Assembly (NCBI GenBank): GCA_030549175.1
Contig: JAUKUA010000003.1
Span: 124,001-188,000, forward strand
Length of the DNA stretch: 64,000 bases
Reading direction: 5' to 3'
Source: Lasiosphaeris hirsuta
Lineage: Eukaryota > Ascomycota > Sordariomycetes > Sordariales > Lasiosphaeriaceae
Notes under the pieces: model-generated
What the model was told of the DNA's origin: nothing
The model's database searches: none
The model's input: the letters and a program-made list of their open reading frames with translations, nothing else
Shown here: positions 30,055 to 40,848 of the stretch, one piece after another
How positions within the stretch are numbered: the first letter of the stretch is position 1
Layout: every line of letters starts with the position of its first letter
Program-made: the position numbers and the translations under genes

Positions 30055-32474
30055 GGTCCGGATCGGATCTGGTCCCGCTTTCATCTTTTGGTTCGCTATT
30101 TGCGCGGGGGACCTGCAAACACCGGCGAAGCTGCCGAAGGGATGTGCGTGTTTCTCTCCCTGCAGACCGGGGAGACAGCGGGTTTTATGTCCAGTTTCAC
30201 CGTACAAAATCTCTAGCTTCACTGACGTGCTCCCTCAAGTCCGATGGCGTCTTTGGGCACCTGCATCACGCAAATGCACAGTATAGGCGGTGCAGGCCGA
30301 AGCATGCAAGACTGCGCTGTCGTGTCTTGAGGTGTCGGAGTTTACGCGCTGCCGCCATCCGGCATCCACTCCACGGCTGTTGCACAGATTGGCTCTAGTA
30401 GGGGCTGCTGTCTTTGCACGATGTGGGATTCGAGGGGGCTGAAGGGAGGAGACGGTTTATTACTCTTGAATGCAGGATTTTAATGCTCGAGATGATTGCT
30501 AATTTGCATCACCTAGAGTCACGGATCTGCCAGCCGGCATCAAGACTCATTCATGCAAAAGGGGATTAAAAAATGAGGGCTTTTTCACTAGGCCGAATCT
30601 TCTTGAAGAAGCTAACAATTCCTGCACGCTGTGGCAGTATCCAAGTGAGCATTCTATCCAACTAAAACAAAACCCACAGGACCATAGGGTCTGGGACTTT
30701 AGTTGATATCCCACCCGCTACCTGCCCACCACCCCTTCCCCCCAACCATTTCAATGCCCAAACTCTATTCCAGCCATGAGAGGACCTCAATTCCACTAGT
30801 AAAACTAGACGGTATGGAAAATGATACTCTTCCTCCCCATTTCTCAGCCAGCTAACAGTTGGGGGGTCAAGGAGGGACGTCTTCTCATATGTATCGAATC
30901 ATGTTGGAGATGCCCTCAACACCAAATCATCAGAACTAAAATACCAATATCGTCAATCCCAGAGATGCATCTCTTCTCCCTTCAGCTCGGTCGTGCCAAA
31001 GGACTTGGACTGAGCTATTGTTGAGAAAAAAGGTGTAAAGAGACCAGGTCAAGTCAAAATACCTCACCTATTAGGGTACTTGTAGCCTTCATCGAAAGCC
31101 AAGGATAAATTGCCCTATCAGTCGATTAGCCTACGGCGATTTGGCCGATGCCGACGGTAGCCCCTGGCTCAAACTTGAGGATACCCACCAAGTCGTTTAA
31201 GTATGGCTGGTCAAACAGTAAGTAGTACGAGGGAAATTGTCGGCATTAATCTCGGGGTACCTTGAGGAATGACGGGGAATTTGTGGATTTCTCGCTTCAG
31301 TGAAAATTCATGGTACTAACGTGAACCGATAAAGTGATGGTATGGATGGGAAGGATAAACAGGTTGGAACTCAACGCCCTGATGAGCGATCGATCAGTGG
31401 TGACCAAATCTGCCCGACGTCTTGCATCCAAAGTATAAAGTCCTCGGCTGCGCTGTCGCGACTATAGCTATCGCTATTGCCAACACGCAAGTATTGAGTC
31501 CTTCGCTCCACCCACCGTCAAAGAGTCGGCAGAATGCCTTTAGAACACCACCACATGGCTACTGGCGAGCACGGATAGCAGCTCGCTGACGACAGGACAA
31601 CTGCAGGTGGGTTTGGTTGATTGATACCCACTGTGCAGAGGGCTGGGCCACCCACCACGGCATCACAGCGCCTCATTGGAGGCTCCAATCGAGCCCGGAA
31701 GCATGGCATCTGCACGCCGCCATCCGTGCGCCGCGCGCTGCTGCACGACGGCCCGTGCAACAAAAGAAAAAAAAGAAAAGCAGGGATCCGGCGGGACCAG
31801 AATACGGATCAGACGACTGACCCGTACTGGACCCGTGCTGGACCCGTACTGGACCCGACTGACCCGTGGATGGCCAGCCCGGCCTGAGCAGGTCGCCAAT
31901 CTCAGCGACACCCCGCATCTCATGCAATGACTTGCTTCTCCACATGATCTATCTCCCTTGCTGCCACCATTCTCAGCGCTGGTGAAACGCTGGATGCTAG
32001 CCGGCGACTCCAGGCTCGGTACTCCGCTGGGATCACGTCTTTCTTCGCGACATGCGATCCCGGTGAAATGCTGAAGTTGAAGGTGAATGAATCAAAGACC
32101 GACGGGCATGTTCCAGCCGAAACACAAACGCCACACACCCGTCACGCGTTTTCCACGGGCGTGCTATTCGCGGGAAGAAAAGCTCTTGCTGAAGCTAATA
32201 CCCAATAGTGCGCAGTGTGGTTGTGTGCTTTGACCCGTAGCGTCGTCTAGCGTACCAGTCCTGGCATATTCCGGTCAGCCCGGCCAGAGTGAGTGAGACC
32301 GGTCTGGTAAACAGACAAGAGGTAGGCCGCCGTCTCTTCATATAGGTATAGGCTTCCCGCCCCAGATGCAGAATTTCAAACGTCGTCGATCCGCTCCGTG
32401 CCACTCGTGCTCTAGTGCCGCACCGCTCCTACTGCACTCCATAGTGCTGAAGCACCCAACCCCGGATTGCGACG
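30055..32474. other. Long divergent intergenic region
   Basis: This 2.4-kb stretch lies between the minus-strand FMO gene and the plus-strand rhodopsin-domain gene. It contains an 11-nt minisatellite at 31820-31868 and an A-rich tract near 31768-31781. No gene with motif support was found on either strand. Confidence 0.5.
31820..31868. repeat. 11-nt tandem repeat, about four copies
   Basis: Units of ACCCGTACTGG follow one another (second copy with G for A, fourth shortened to ACCCGACTG, then ACCCGTGG). It lies in non-coding DNA. Confidence 0.85.
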
Positions 32475-33905
32475 ATGGCCGACAACCAACCCGACCAGTA
32501 CGCCGCCCCCGTGGCACCCACTCCCGAGGAGCTAGCCGCGCTCCCGCACGACAATGCCGGCCCGAAACTCAACGCCATCGTGTGGTTCCTCACGGCCATC
32601 TCGGGGGTCTTCCTCGGCGTGCGCGTGCTGCTCAAGTTCTCGCGGAACAAGGGACTGTGGTGGGACGACATCTTTCTGATTGCCGCATGGGTGCGTTCTT
32701 CTGCTGCTGCTGCTGCTGCTGCCGCCACATGGCCGGTACTTTGGGGCTAGCTAAACAACCCAGGTCTGCATCACCATCGAGAGCGCGCTGCTCACGTCCC
32801 TCACCCACCTCGGCTACGGCCTGCACATCTGGGACTTCAACCTGGCCAACATGGCGCAGCTGCTCCTCACCGTCAACGTCACGGGCACCTTCTCCGTCAC
32901 GGCCGCCATCTGGTCCAAGACGAGCTTCGCCATCACCCTGCTCAAGCTGACCCACGGCTGGGCCAGGTACCTGGTCTGGTACATCATCGTCTCGATGAAC
33001 ATCGCCATGGGGCTCAGCGCCCTGTTCCCCTGGGTCCAGTGCACGCCCGTCCGGAAGGCCTGGGATCTGACCGTGGTCGGCGGCAGCTGCTGGGACCCCA
33101 CCACCACCGTCTACTACAACATCTTCTCCGCCGCCTACTCGGCCACCATGGACTTTGCCCTGGCGCTGCTGCCGTGGACCGTCATCTGGGGGCTGCAGAT
33201 GAAGCGCAAGGAGAAGATTGGTGTCGCGGTTGCCATGAGCATGGGCATTTTGTAAGCCCTCCCTCCCTCCCTCCCTCCCTCGCTCCCAAATATACGGACG
33301 GCTAGGAGCCACGCTAACACGCACAGCGCCGGCATCATGGGCATCATCAAGACAAGCAAAATCATGGTCATGCTATCAGCCGACTTTGGTAAGCCCTTCC
33401 TCCTCCCCACCACCCGACTACCTACCTACCTTACCCCAAGACATGCCCCCGACTAACCTAACCCCCTCTCCCAGCCGACGGCGTCGACCTCTTCCTCTGG
33501 GGCAACGCCGAAACAACCGTGACCATCATCGCCGCCAGCATCCCCACACTCCGAGTTCTCATCCGCGACGCCACGCACTCGCGCCGCTACTACCGGTCCG
33601 GCAGCAAGGGCACCGGGTTCGGCACTGGCTCAGGCGTCACCAAGAAGTCGGGCGGGATCAACGGCGTCGCGGGCGGCGGCAGCGTCCTTGTCACCGTGTC
33701 CGGTGGCCCGCTCGGCAGCCACCGCCCCTCCGAGGCTGGCCAGAAGTCGCTGCCTGATGATGGGAGTGATCGTAGCATCCTCGGGTCGAGTGAGAAGGTG
33801 GGTGCCGGGGGTAAGATTATGCGTACCAATGACTTTTCGGTTGAGTATCATAAGAGTTTAGGGGATAGGGGGAGTGAGGAGTATGAGATGGGGCGGGCGG
33901 TATGA
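32475..33905 (+). CDS. Fungal rhodopsin-domain (PTH11-like) seven-TM membrane protein, 398 aa
   Basis: Exons 32475-32690, 32764-33251, 33327-33388 and 33475-33905 restore a 399-codon frame. The product has about seven membrane helices of the fungal integral-membrane rhodopsin-domain family, which includes PTH11-like receptors. Typical features are the N-terminal helix with GVRVLLKF, the short WWDDIFLIAAW block before helix 2, a central WSKTSFAITLLKLT helix, WVQCTPVRKAW and GSCWD between helices (a likely disulphide pair), and DLFLWGNAETTVTIIAASIP opening the last helix. There is no CFEM domain. The cytoplasmic tail of about 120 residues is Gly/Ser-rich. A signalling or sensing role at the plasma membrane is inferred from the family only. 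Introns 1 and 2 contain a CTG and a CCCT microsatellite. Confidence 0.85.
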
Positions 33906-35685
33906 GGGGTTGGTGTGGTGATGGGGCTCTCCGCTGTATCAAAAGTCTTTTGAGCTCTCTTTCCAGCGTTCCTAGTTGTGTTTGGCGGGGTCTGCTTGAG
34001 TTATAGGGGTTAAGGTTGACGGACATGACTTGGCGAGGGTAGCATTTACATGGAGGCGCGTATTCCAAGTAACATTATTCACAACAAACCAAAAAAATTC
34101 CAATGGAGTCTGATGAGGTTACGGGCAGGAGTTAGGGCATGGAGGTTTTTGGTGATGAATTTTCAGATGCTATAGAAATAGGGCGAGAAGACAAGAGCGC
34201 GACAATCCTCATATTTCCCAAGCATTCCCAAGAGCTTGTAAATTCCGCGTTCCGTCGCAATCTCCAAAATTTTCTCCCCAAGTATAGTACGTCCGCTACT
34301 AAGACTAACCTTGACCTGGGAGATATCCATCGCAAGCTCGAGGGAGAGTGTGGCCTTAAAGAAAGAGGTTTTGCTTTAAAAAAAAAAATATGGGACAGAC
34401 CCCTGACTTCGACCATCTCTGGCTGGTTTCTCGGGATACTTCCGAGGAGGTAGTCAAGATGTACCATCGTCTCCGCTATCGCGTTTAGTCAAAGAGCTGT
34501 AATACAATGTGAAGCATGGGACCTACATCCTGGTTGGACCTCCTCAGCATCCGCATACTCTTCCTCATTGGCTCAGGGGTGTCGGGAAGGAGAATTTCCG
34601 CCTTGTCAAAGACCCACTCGATTTGTTCCTAGACTACCTTTGTGCCGTCTCCAGGATTGACCTGCACGTCTTCTGGCTTATGTCTCTCGGGATCAAAGAC
34701 TTCGCAATGGACGACGCCGTAGTGGTGGGTTGTGCGCCCGACTGGTTGCGGTGATTCACCGGCCAGACCTAGCGCACGAATTTATCGCCCCACGAGCCTC
34801 GGGAGATCTAATAGTGGATTCTTATGATAGCGGACCCCCTCACAATCGGGAGTGCACCGTCGTCCAGTTGGCCATCACCAATCTGAACATCCGGAATCGA
34901 ATCTCTATTATATGGAACCGCGACGAGATTGAGTTCCTCTGACAGGGGATACACGGCCTGGTCGGTGTACTCAACTTCCTGCTCGAGACACTTCAGTATC
35001 ATAACTCGCTCGATACAAACGAAAAGGCCGAGTAGATCTTGCAAATTCTCCAGTCTCCCGAGTGGAAGGGCCGCCTCCAATCGAGCAGCAAAGACACTGA
35101 TATCCTCCGCTCCATCTAGAATAGGCAGCCCTAGAATATGACGCAAAACCAAGCTTGATCTTACAGGGCTCAGGCGGCGCCGAATCCGTCATTGGTGATG
35201 AGAACATCTCTTTTGACAAGTGAGCGAGTGGAAGTCGTTCTCTAGTGGGATGACCAAGGAGGAGACAGAAGACTTGAAATGGCTGACCGGAATGGGGCTC
35301 TGGGGTCGAACTGTTGACCAAGGTACAAGTCAAGTTCGAAAAGACAACCCCACACTTCAATGTTGACTTATGATTCGGCTAGTATGTGGAATAAACGGGG
35401 TTTCTGGTGCATGTTGCTGGATTGACTCTGAATTGAAGAAATCGCTTTGAAATGGGCCTTGAAATGATGCCTGTGCCTATCTAATACTCACGTGGGCTGG
35501 CCTGAGTAAGGCACACGGGTGTCGGAAAACCCGTAGCACGACCAACTGAATGATTGTCATTGGTGTTTTGCATTTCCGCGGGGCCGCCAGAAACAAAAAG
35601 GCTTGCCGAGCGCCGAAACACAATGTCGACATGACCACGGCATCAACCAAACCACAAAGTAACATATCCAGATAGCAACACCAAA
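33906..35685. other. Intergenic region with possible gene remains
   Basis: No intact gene is seen. On the minus strand 35152-34808 encodes 114 residues with a regular Leu/Glu helix (ALPLGRLENLQDLLGLFVCI), and the same strand continues with stop-rich stretches to about 34130, so an old decayed gene is possible. I do not recognise the family. Confidence 0.35.
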
Positions 35686-36939
35686 ATGAACCTCAAATCG
35701 CCTTCGCATTCCACAAGCCGAATCCTGCGCTTCAGATCCCCAACAGCCCCAAGGTCCAGAATGATGCACACCGTCAAGGACAAGCTCGTAAACACCTACC
35801 CGTGGATGAAACCGCCCTTCATCGTATCGGCACCCATGCGGGCCATCACCGGGCCAGAACTCGCCGTGTCCGTCTTCCGCGCAGGCGGCCTAGGCTTCAT
35901 CGGGCCGGGTCCTGACGCGTCCAGCACGGCAACCAACCTCTCCACCGCGCACGCGCTGCTCTTCCCCCATGACGCCCCCGACCCTATCCCATGCCGGAAC
36001 CCCGCCTTCGCCATGCACGAAACCGGCCCCCTCCCGCTGGGCGTCGGCTTCCAGCTCTGGAACGGCTCCCTCGGCACCGCCGCCGCGGCGGTCGAATGCC
36101 ACCGGCCCCGCGCCGCCTGGCTGTTCGCGCCGCGCCACGGCCAGCCCGAGGTGGACGCCTGGGCCGCCGCCCTGCGCGCCGCCTCCCCGTCGACGCAGAT
36201 CTGGCTGCAGATCGGCACCCTCGCCGAGGCCCTCGCCGCCGTCGCCTCGCCGCACCCCCCCGACGTGCTGGTGGTGCAGGGCGCCGAGGCCGGGGGCCAC
36301 GGGCGGGCCGCGGACGGCGCAGGGTTCGTCACGCTGCTGCCCGAGATCGCGGACGCGGTGCGGGGGAGTGGGATCCCGCTGTTCGCGGCCGGGGGGGTCG
36401 TGGACGGGCGGGGTGTTGTGGCGGCGTTGGGGGTGGGCGCGGCGGGCGTGGCGATGGGCACGCGGTTTCTGGCCGCGAGGGAGGCGAGGATAGCGAGGGG
36501 CTATCAGGACGAGGTGGTGCGCGCGAGGGATGGGGGGAGGAATACGGTGCGCACGCACCTGTGGAACCACCTGCGGGGTACGTTTGGGTGGCCGGCGGAG
36601 TGGAGTCCGAGGGGGGTGGTGAATCGGAGCTGGGTGGAGGAGCGGGAGGGGGTCGGGTTTGATGCGCTCAAGGAGAGGCATGATGAGGTGGTCAGGGAGG
36701 GGGATAAGGCGTGGGGTCCCGAGGGGAGGACGGCGACGTATGCGGGTGCCGGTGTGGGGTTGGTGAAGGAGGTGAAGGGGGCGGGGGAGATTATGGACGA
36801 GGTCAGGAAGGATGCTTTCTGCATTTTGAGAGACCTGATGGACTCCTGCCCCGACCCAGAGTCTCTTGATAATTTCCCTGAGCGGGAGATGTACCACTGT
36901 GGAGGCCATTCAAGTTCTCGTGAGACTTGGCCTTCCTAA
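35686..36939 (+). CDS. Nitronate monooxygenase (2-nitropropane dioxygenase family)
   Basis: This FMN-dependent TIM-barrel enzyme converts nitronates such as propionate-3-nitronate to aldehydes and nitrite. Evidence: PPFIVSAPMRAITGPELAVSV followed by RAGGLGFIGPG at the N-terminus, the FMN and active-site region VVQGAEAGGHGR (with the catalytic His), IPLFAAGGVVDGRGVVAALG, and GVAMGTRFLAA as the phosphate-binding end. The frame of 417 codons has no intron. Three in-frame starts exist: 35686, and two ATGs at 35761 and 35764. The family usually begins close to the later pair, but the extra 25 residues are Arg/Ser-rich and might be a targeting peptide. The last 45 residues (after IMDEVRKDAFCILRD) are unlike the family and may come from a read-through or altered 3' end. 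The SDR at 37040-38021 is convergent, and a Zn2Cys6 regulator follows. Confidence 0.85.
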   Translation: MNLKSPSHSTSRILRFRSPTAPRSRMMHTVKDKLVNTYPWMKPPFIVSAPMRAITGPELAVSVFRAGGLGFIGPGPDASSTATNLSTAHALLFPHDAPDPIPCRNPAFAMHETGPLPLGVGFQLWNGSLGTAAAAVECHRPRAAWLFAPRHGQPEVDAWAAALRAASPSTQIWLQIGTLAEALAAVASPHPPDVLVVQGAEAGGHGRAADGAGFVTLLPEIADAVRGSGIPLFAAGGVVDGRGVVAALGVGAAGVAMGTRFLAAREARIARGYQDEVVRARDGGRNTVRTHLWNHLRGTFGWPAEWSPRGVVNRSWVEEREGVGFDALKERHDEVVREGDKAWGPEGRTATYAGAGVGLVKEVKGAGEIMDEVRKDAFCILRDLMDSCPDPESLDNFPEREMYHCGGHSSSRETWPS

Positions 36940-37039
36940 TGACACGGGCTGTTTGAAAATTTACAGTTGCTGGGGTGTAGTTTACGTGACATTATCCGAG
37001 TTACCAGTACATTGAAATCTCGACTCAAAAAAGTCTACC

Positions 37040-38021
37040 TCAGTAGATATTGGCCCCGTGAAGGCCACCGACACTTACCCGCAAAAAGTCGCCGTCAGAC
37101 TCGATCCGCTTCCTGACCTCGCCCTGGGCCAGCTCTGTCACATCCCACGACGACCAGACGAAACGGCCGTGGAGGAAGGCCGCCTCCTTTGTCGCGGCCC
37201 ACACAGCATGGCCCGCCGGGAGGGTTTCTGTACTGTCAGTACTGTACGAAAACACCAAGGACGAGACACTCACCATCATCAAATGCCAACATATCAGGCG
37301 GCGCGCCAGCCAGCTCCCAGGCTTGGCTGTAGACCACACCGGGGTGGATGCTGACGACCTGCAGGTCCTCGGGCTTGACGTCCTGGGCGACGTACTGGAT
37401 GGCGAGCGTGCCCGCGCCCTTGGTGAGGCCGTACTCGGGCCGCTCGGCCGCGAGCGGGATGTCACAGTGGGCGTTGGACATGTTGATGGCCTGCGTAGAG
37501 ACGTTGATGAGGAACTGGGGCCGGGCGCTCGCGCCCGCCTGCTTGTAGAACTTCTCGCTGAACCGCAGCGGCCCCTTGACATTGGTCTCGAACGACGTCC
37601 ACACGTGCTCGACGCCCAGGTCGAGGAGCGGCTTGACCTCGGCGAACTTGGCCGCGTTGAGGATCAACACGTCGACAAAGACGTCCTTCTCGGCAAGGCT
37701 CGCCCACAGCTGGTCGATGGCGGCCAGGTCGGAGCCGTCCGAGTTCTCAGCAATGACGCGGGCGCTGGACTTGGTCTCGGCGATGTGCGTGTTGAGCCCG
37801 GCCACGGCGATGTCCAGCTGCGTCTTGCGCCGGCCGGTGATGATGATGGTGGAGACGCCGGCAGTGATGAACGCCTTGGCGGTGGCATAGCCAATGCCTG
37901 CGGTACCGCCCGTGATGAGAACAGTCTTGCCGGCCTGGCTCAGCTCCGGGCGGGATGGGTCGATGGCCGGGTACGGGGTCCGGTGGACGGTTTTGGTGAC
38001 ATTGGTCTGGAATGGGTCCAT
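37040..38021 (-). CDS. Short-chain dehydrogenase/reductase, 311 aa
   Basis: Exons are 38021-37274 and 37227-37040, separated by a 46-nt intron with GTGAGT and an ACTGAC branch sequence. It is a classical SDR: the nucleotide-binding motif TGGTAGIGYA (residues about 38-47), an Arg-containing end of strand 2 (ITGRRKTQL) suggesting NADP(H), LILNAAK as the N-N-A-G equivalent, the catalytic Ser in NVSTQAIN and Y-x3-K in YGLTKGAG. Then come VVSIHPGVVYS and a C-terminal substrate region. No membrane segment or targeting signal is seen. Its substrate is unknown. It is convergent with the nitronate monooxygenase and divergent from the Zn2Cys6 regulator, which suggests but does not prove a common pathway. 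Confidence 0.88.
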
Positions 38022-38718
38022 GGTGTCTGTGGGTGAGGGTGAGGAGTAGGTGTGGGATGAGGATGATAACACCCGGTGCTCAACGAAGGAGTCCCTCCTC
38101 TTATACCCGACAAAGACAACACCGCCTCAGCTGTGTTCCAGACCTGTCCAATCTATTGGACAAGGACAAAAATGTCCAAATCTGTCCGAAGCACATGCCA
38201 GACGGCAGAGCATTGTAAACATCTCCCGAGCGTGCTGATTTCAGTTCCCCCGTCCCCGGCTCGGATCCGCGCCGCCGCAGTTGCGGACCCGCTTCCCAAC
38301 CCGGTTAGCGCCCGCATATTGCCGGTACGTCCGGCTGACAAATCTCAGCCCGATCCTGTACTACCACGTCGAGTCCGGGTTATCCACCGGGCATATCGAC
38401 CTTCTTCAATTCAGCAAGGTAAATCCTGCCTTGTATCTCGTTGTGTTTAGCGCCGATATATCCTGTGGTTTCGATCCAAACAACTCGAACCACTGCCGAT
38501 CCTAGACTAGACCCGAGCACGGAAGTGAAACCCGGGGAGTCCCACTTTTCGATTGTTTGCCTATTTGGGTATCTGACAGTCTGTTGACTGCGGGCTGAAT
38601 GGAGTCTGCGTGACAGTCGAGTTCCACCTATCGGTATGGTACTTGGTGCTGAGATCCGGGAGCTAGGCACCACCTAGAACGCCCAGAGGACGAACTGGGA
38701 GCAACAGCCATCCACACA
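38022..38718. other. Divergent promoter region between SDR and Zn2Cys6 regulator
   Basis: About 700 nt lie between the two start codons and must carry both promoters. CGG triplets, the half-sites usual for Zn2Cys6 proteins, occur (for example near 38307-38335), but no paired site could be singled out. Confidence 0.5.
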
Positions 38719-39840
38719 ATGACACCAACCCTCGAGACCAAGGCGTGCGTTGCCTGCGCCAGGTCGAAGCGGAAGTGCGGCAAGCAGGTGCCCAGCTGCG
38801 ACCGCTGCAGCGCGCGGAGGGTCGACTGCGCGTACCCCGCGTCGCGGCCGACGTGCTGGGTCGTCAGTGGCTTCCTGGAGACATCGACAACAACACACAA
38901 GAACAGCCCGGGCGGCGCCCCCCCAAGCCCCAGGTACTCCATCACCCTCACGGACCTGCAAACCGCCTGGTTCCTGACCCCCGAGACCTGGGTGGTGACG
39001 CCCGTGCACACGTCCGATTTCATCGACATGTTCCTGCCGCCGGCGGCGCCCTTCCTGCAGCGCAGCATCAAGCACGTGCAGGTGTCCCTGACCAACTGGG
39101 CGACCAAAGGCAGCTCGGCGCTGATCCACGCGCAACTGTACACAACCACGTTCCCGCGGCCGATCCAAGACGCCTACACGACGCTGTCCACCTACCTCAC
39201 CCGCACACCCCAAACCGACTCCCTGGTACAGCGCATCATGGCCTCCCGCCTGGACCAGCTCGCCGAAGACACCCCGCCAACCACCCTCCTCGCGCACATC
39301 GCGCGCGTGCACGCCCTGCTCGTCTACCTGACCCTGGGCCTCTTCTCGCCCTCCCCCGCCCTGCGCTCCCTCACCGCCCACCACCTCCCCCTCCTGACCT
39401 CCTGGTCCGCCGCCATGCTCGCCACGGCTGCGGACGCCGCCGCCGCCGGCACCCTGCTGCCGGCCGCCCCGGCCTGCCCGGCCACCGCGCTCTGGCACGC
39501 CTGGATCCTGGCGGAGACGGTGCGCCGGACGTGGATGCTCGCGGCCAGCGTCAGGGCCATCTACTTCATGATGACCGACGGCGGGCTGCGGTGCGCGGGC
39601 GGGCTGATGTTCACGACGCGCAGCGGGGTGTGGGACGCGGCGAGCGCGTGGGAGTGGATGGGCGTGTGTGCGGCGGGGGACGTGGGGTTCATGGAGGCCG
39701 GGCAGACGCAGCGGTTGTTGTGGGAGCGGCGGCCCGAGGAGGTGGACTGCTTCGGCCGCTTCATGCTGGAGGCGACGTACGGGGCCGAGAGCATGGTCAA
39801 GTGGGGGGTCAAGATCGAAGAGTTGGATGACATTCATTGA
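38719..39840 (+). CDS. Zn2Cys6 transcription factor, 373 aa
   Basis: The N-terminus has a complete fungal binuclear zinc cluster: C10-x2-C13-x6-C20-x6-C27-x2-C30-x6-C37, with the basic stretch ARSKRKC typical of the DNA-contacting helix. The rest (about 60-373) is mainly helical, with no clear fungal_trans signature; WILAETVRRTWMLA and similar helices fit the middle region of short Zn2Cys6 regulators. The length of 373 residues is short for the family. It is divergent from the SDR and close to the nitronate monooxygenase, so it is the likely local regulator; this is inferred from position. Its stop lies 45 nt from the stop of the convergent F-box-like gene, so the 3' ends probably overlap. 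Confidence 0.85.
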   Translation: MTPTLETKACVACARSKRKCGKQVPSCDRCSARRVDCAYPASRPTCWVVSGFLETSTTTHKNSPGGAPPSPRYSITLTDLQTAWFLTPETWVVTPVHTSDFIDMFLPPAAPFLQRSIKHVQVSLTNWATKGSSALIHAQLYTTTFPRPIQDAYTTLSTYLTRTPQTDSLVQRIMASRLDQLAEDTPPTTLLAHIARVHALLVYLTLGLFSPSPALRSLTAHHLPLLTSWSAAMLATAADAAAAGTLLPAAPACPATALWHAWILAETVRRTWMLAASVRAIYFMMTDGGLRCAGGLMFTTRSGVWDAASAWEWMGVCAAGDVGFMEAGQTQRLLWERRPEEVDCFGRFMLEATYGAESMVKWGVKIEELDDIH

Positions 39841-39885
39841 GATCTGAGTGAAGTACAGGACCAAGACAGAAAGCATGCGCAAAGA

Positions 39886-40848
39886 CTAGCCCGCAATAAC
39901 GGCATTCAAGCCCGCACCGTTCAGAAACGCCGCCTCGGTGACATGCATCGGGTCGGCCGTCTCGACTTCGTCCTGGTCCGTCCAGCCCCGTTCCGGACCC
40001 CAGCACACCTTCCTGCCCTCGGTGGCCACCACCTCGACCAGACCGCGCACCATGGCCCCCGACTTCTTGACGCCCGGCCACCCGTCAAAGTAGACGCGCT
40101 CGAGGTGCGGCATGGCGTGGAGGACCTTGCGCAGGAGGTCCTGCGAGAATCCCTCGTAGAAGCCATCGGACCGGCGGAACCCTTTGAAGATGTTGTCGCT
40201 CGGATCGCACTCGACAAATACGGTTAGTTCGCGGACATTGACACACTCGGCGAGTCCGAGGGCGGGATCGACTGCCCAGCGGCGCGGTGGCTCGCTCCAG
40301 CCGGGCCCGAGGCGCAGCTCGAGCGATGCGATCCAGTTGCGCACACGGGGCTTCAGCTTGGACAGCAGCGGTTTCTTCTGGAAGCGGCGGGGGTGGGTGG
40401 GAAAGAGACGGAACTTGTGGGCCGTGTAAAAGGCAAAAGACGCTTCGTGGTAGACGGTCCGGCAGGTGCGCAGGATACCCAGCTTCTTGTGGATAACCCT
40501 GGGGTTCTCGGGGTCGAGGTCGATGACGCGGCCGGGGCCATGCCCGATGCCGACAAAGTAGTGGTCGTAAACCTTTAGACGCAGTTCCGACGGCAGATCC
40601 ATAAACGGAAAGGGCTTCGGTTTCGTGTCCTTGCGCTTCTCCTCCAGCTGTGCGAGCGCGCCTGCCGAGTCGTGCAGCGTGAGTGCGCTCATGCGCAGCT
40701 TGGAGACGTCGTCTTGTTCTAACTCGGCCTCGGAGGCATAGGTAGATGGAAAGGTAGAGCTGAGGGGGGTGGTGTAGCTCGAGGGGATGGGCGTAGGGAC
40801 CGAGGCCCCGACGGCACGGGATGCCTTTCTCGCTGGTTTGCGCGCCAT
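39886..40848 (-). CDS. F-box-like (2EXR-type) protein, 320 aa
   Basis: The start at 40848 begins MARKPARK. The first 90 residues are disordered and charged. The core starts with FPFMDLPSELRLKVYDHYFV, the LPxELRxxIY block seen in fungal F-box-like and 2EXR proteins, followed by KLGILRTCRTVYHEASFAFY, the equally typical LLxTCRxxYxEAxxxFY block. A Leu-rich helical part follows (VNVRELTVFVECD, MPHLERVYFDGWPG). This family is very large in ascomycetes and mostly uncharacterised; some members are substrate adaptors of SCF ubiquitin ligases. No intron is needed. A longer frame exists upstream to 41058, but it is low-complexity and was not used. Confidence 0.7.
   Translation of the reverse strand: MARKPARKASRAVGASVPTPIPSSYTTPLSSTFPSTYASEAELEQDDVSKLRMSALTLHDSAGALAQLEEKRKDTKPKPFPFMDLPSELRLKVYDHYFVGIGHGPGRVIDLDPENPRVIHKKLGILRTCRTVYHEASFAFYTAHKFRLFPTHPRRFQKKPLLSKLKPRVRNWIASLELRLGPGWSEPPRRWAVDPALGLAECVNVRELTVFVECDPSDNIFKGFRRSDGFYEGFSQDLLRKVLHAMPHLERVYFDGWPGVKKSGAMVRGLVEVVATEGRKVCWGPERGWTDQDEVETADPMHVTEAAFLNGAGLNAVIAG

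Noticed and set aside
35890..36909. Open frame of 339 codons on the minus strand
   Set aside because: Antisense shadow of the nitronate monooxygenase; the translation is Pro/Arg-rich without motifs.
38481..38500. tRNA-like TCGAACC sequence
   Set aside because: No matching acceptor stem, D arm or anticodon arm could be built around it.
38674..39882. Open frame of 402 codons on the minus strand
   Set aside because: Antisense to the Zn2Cys6 regulator, whose cysteine cluster fixes the coding strand.
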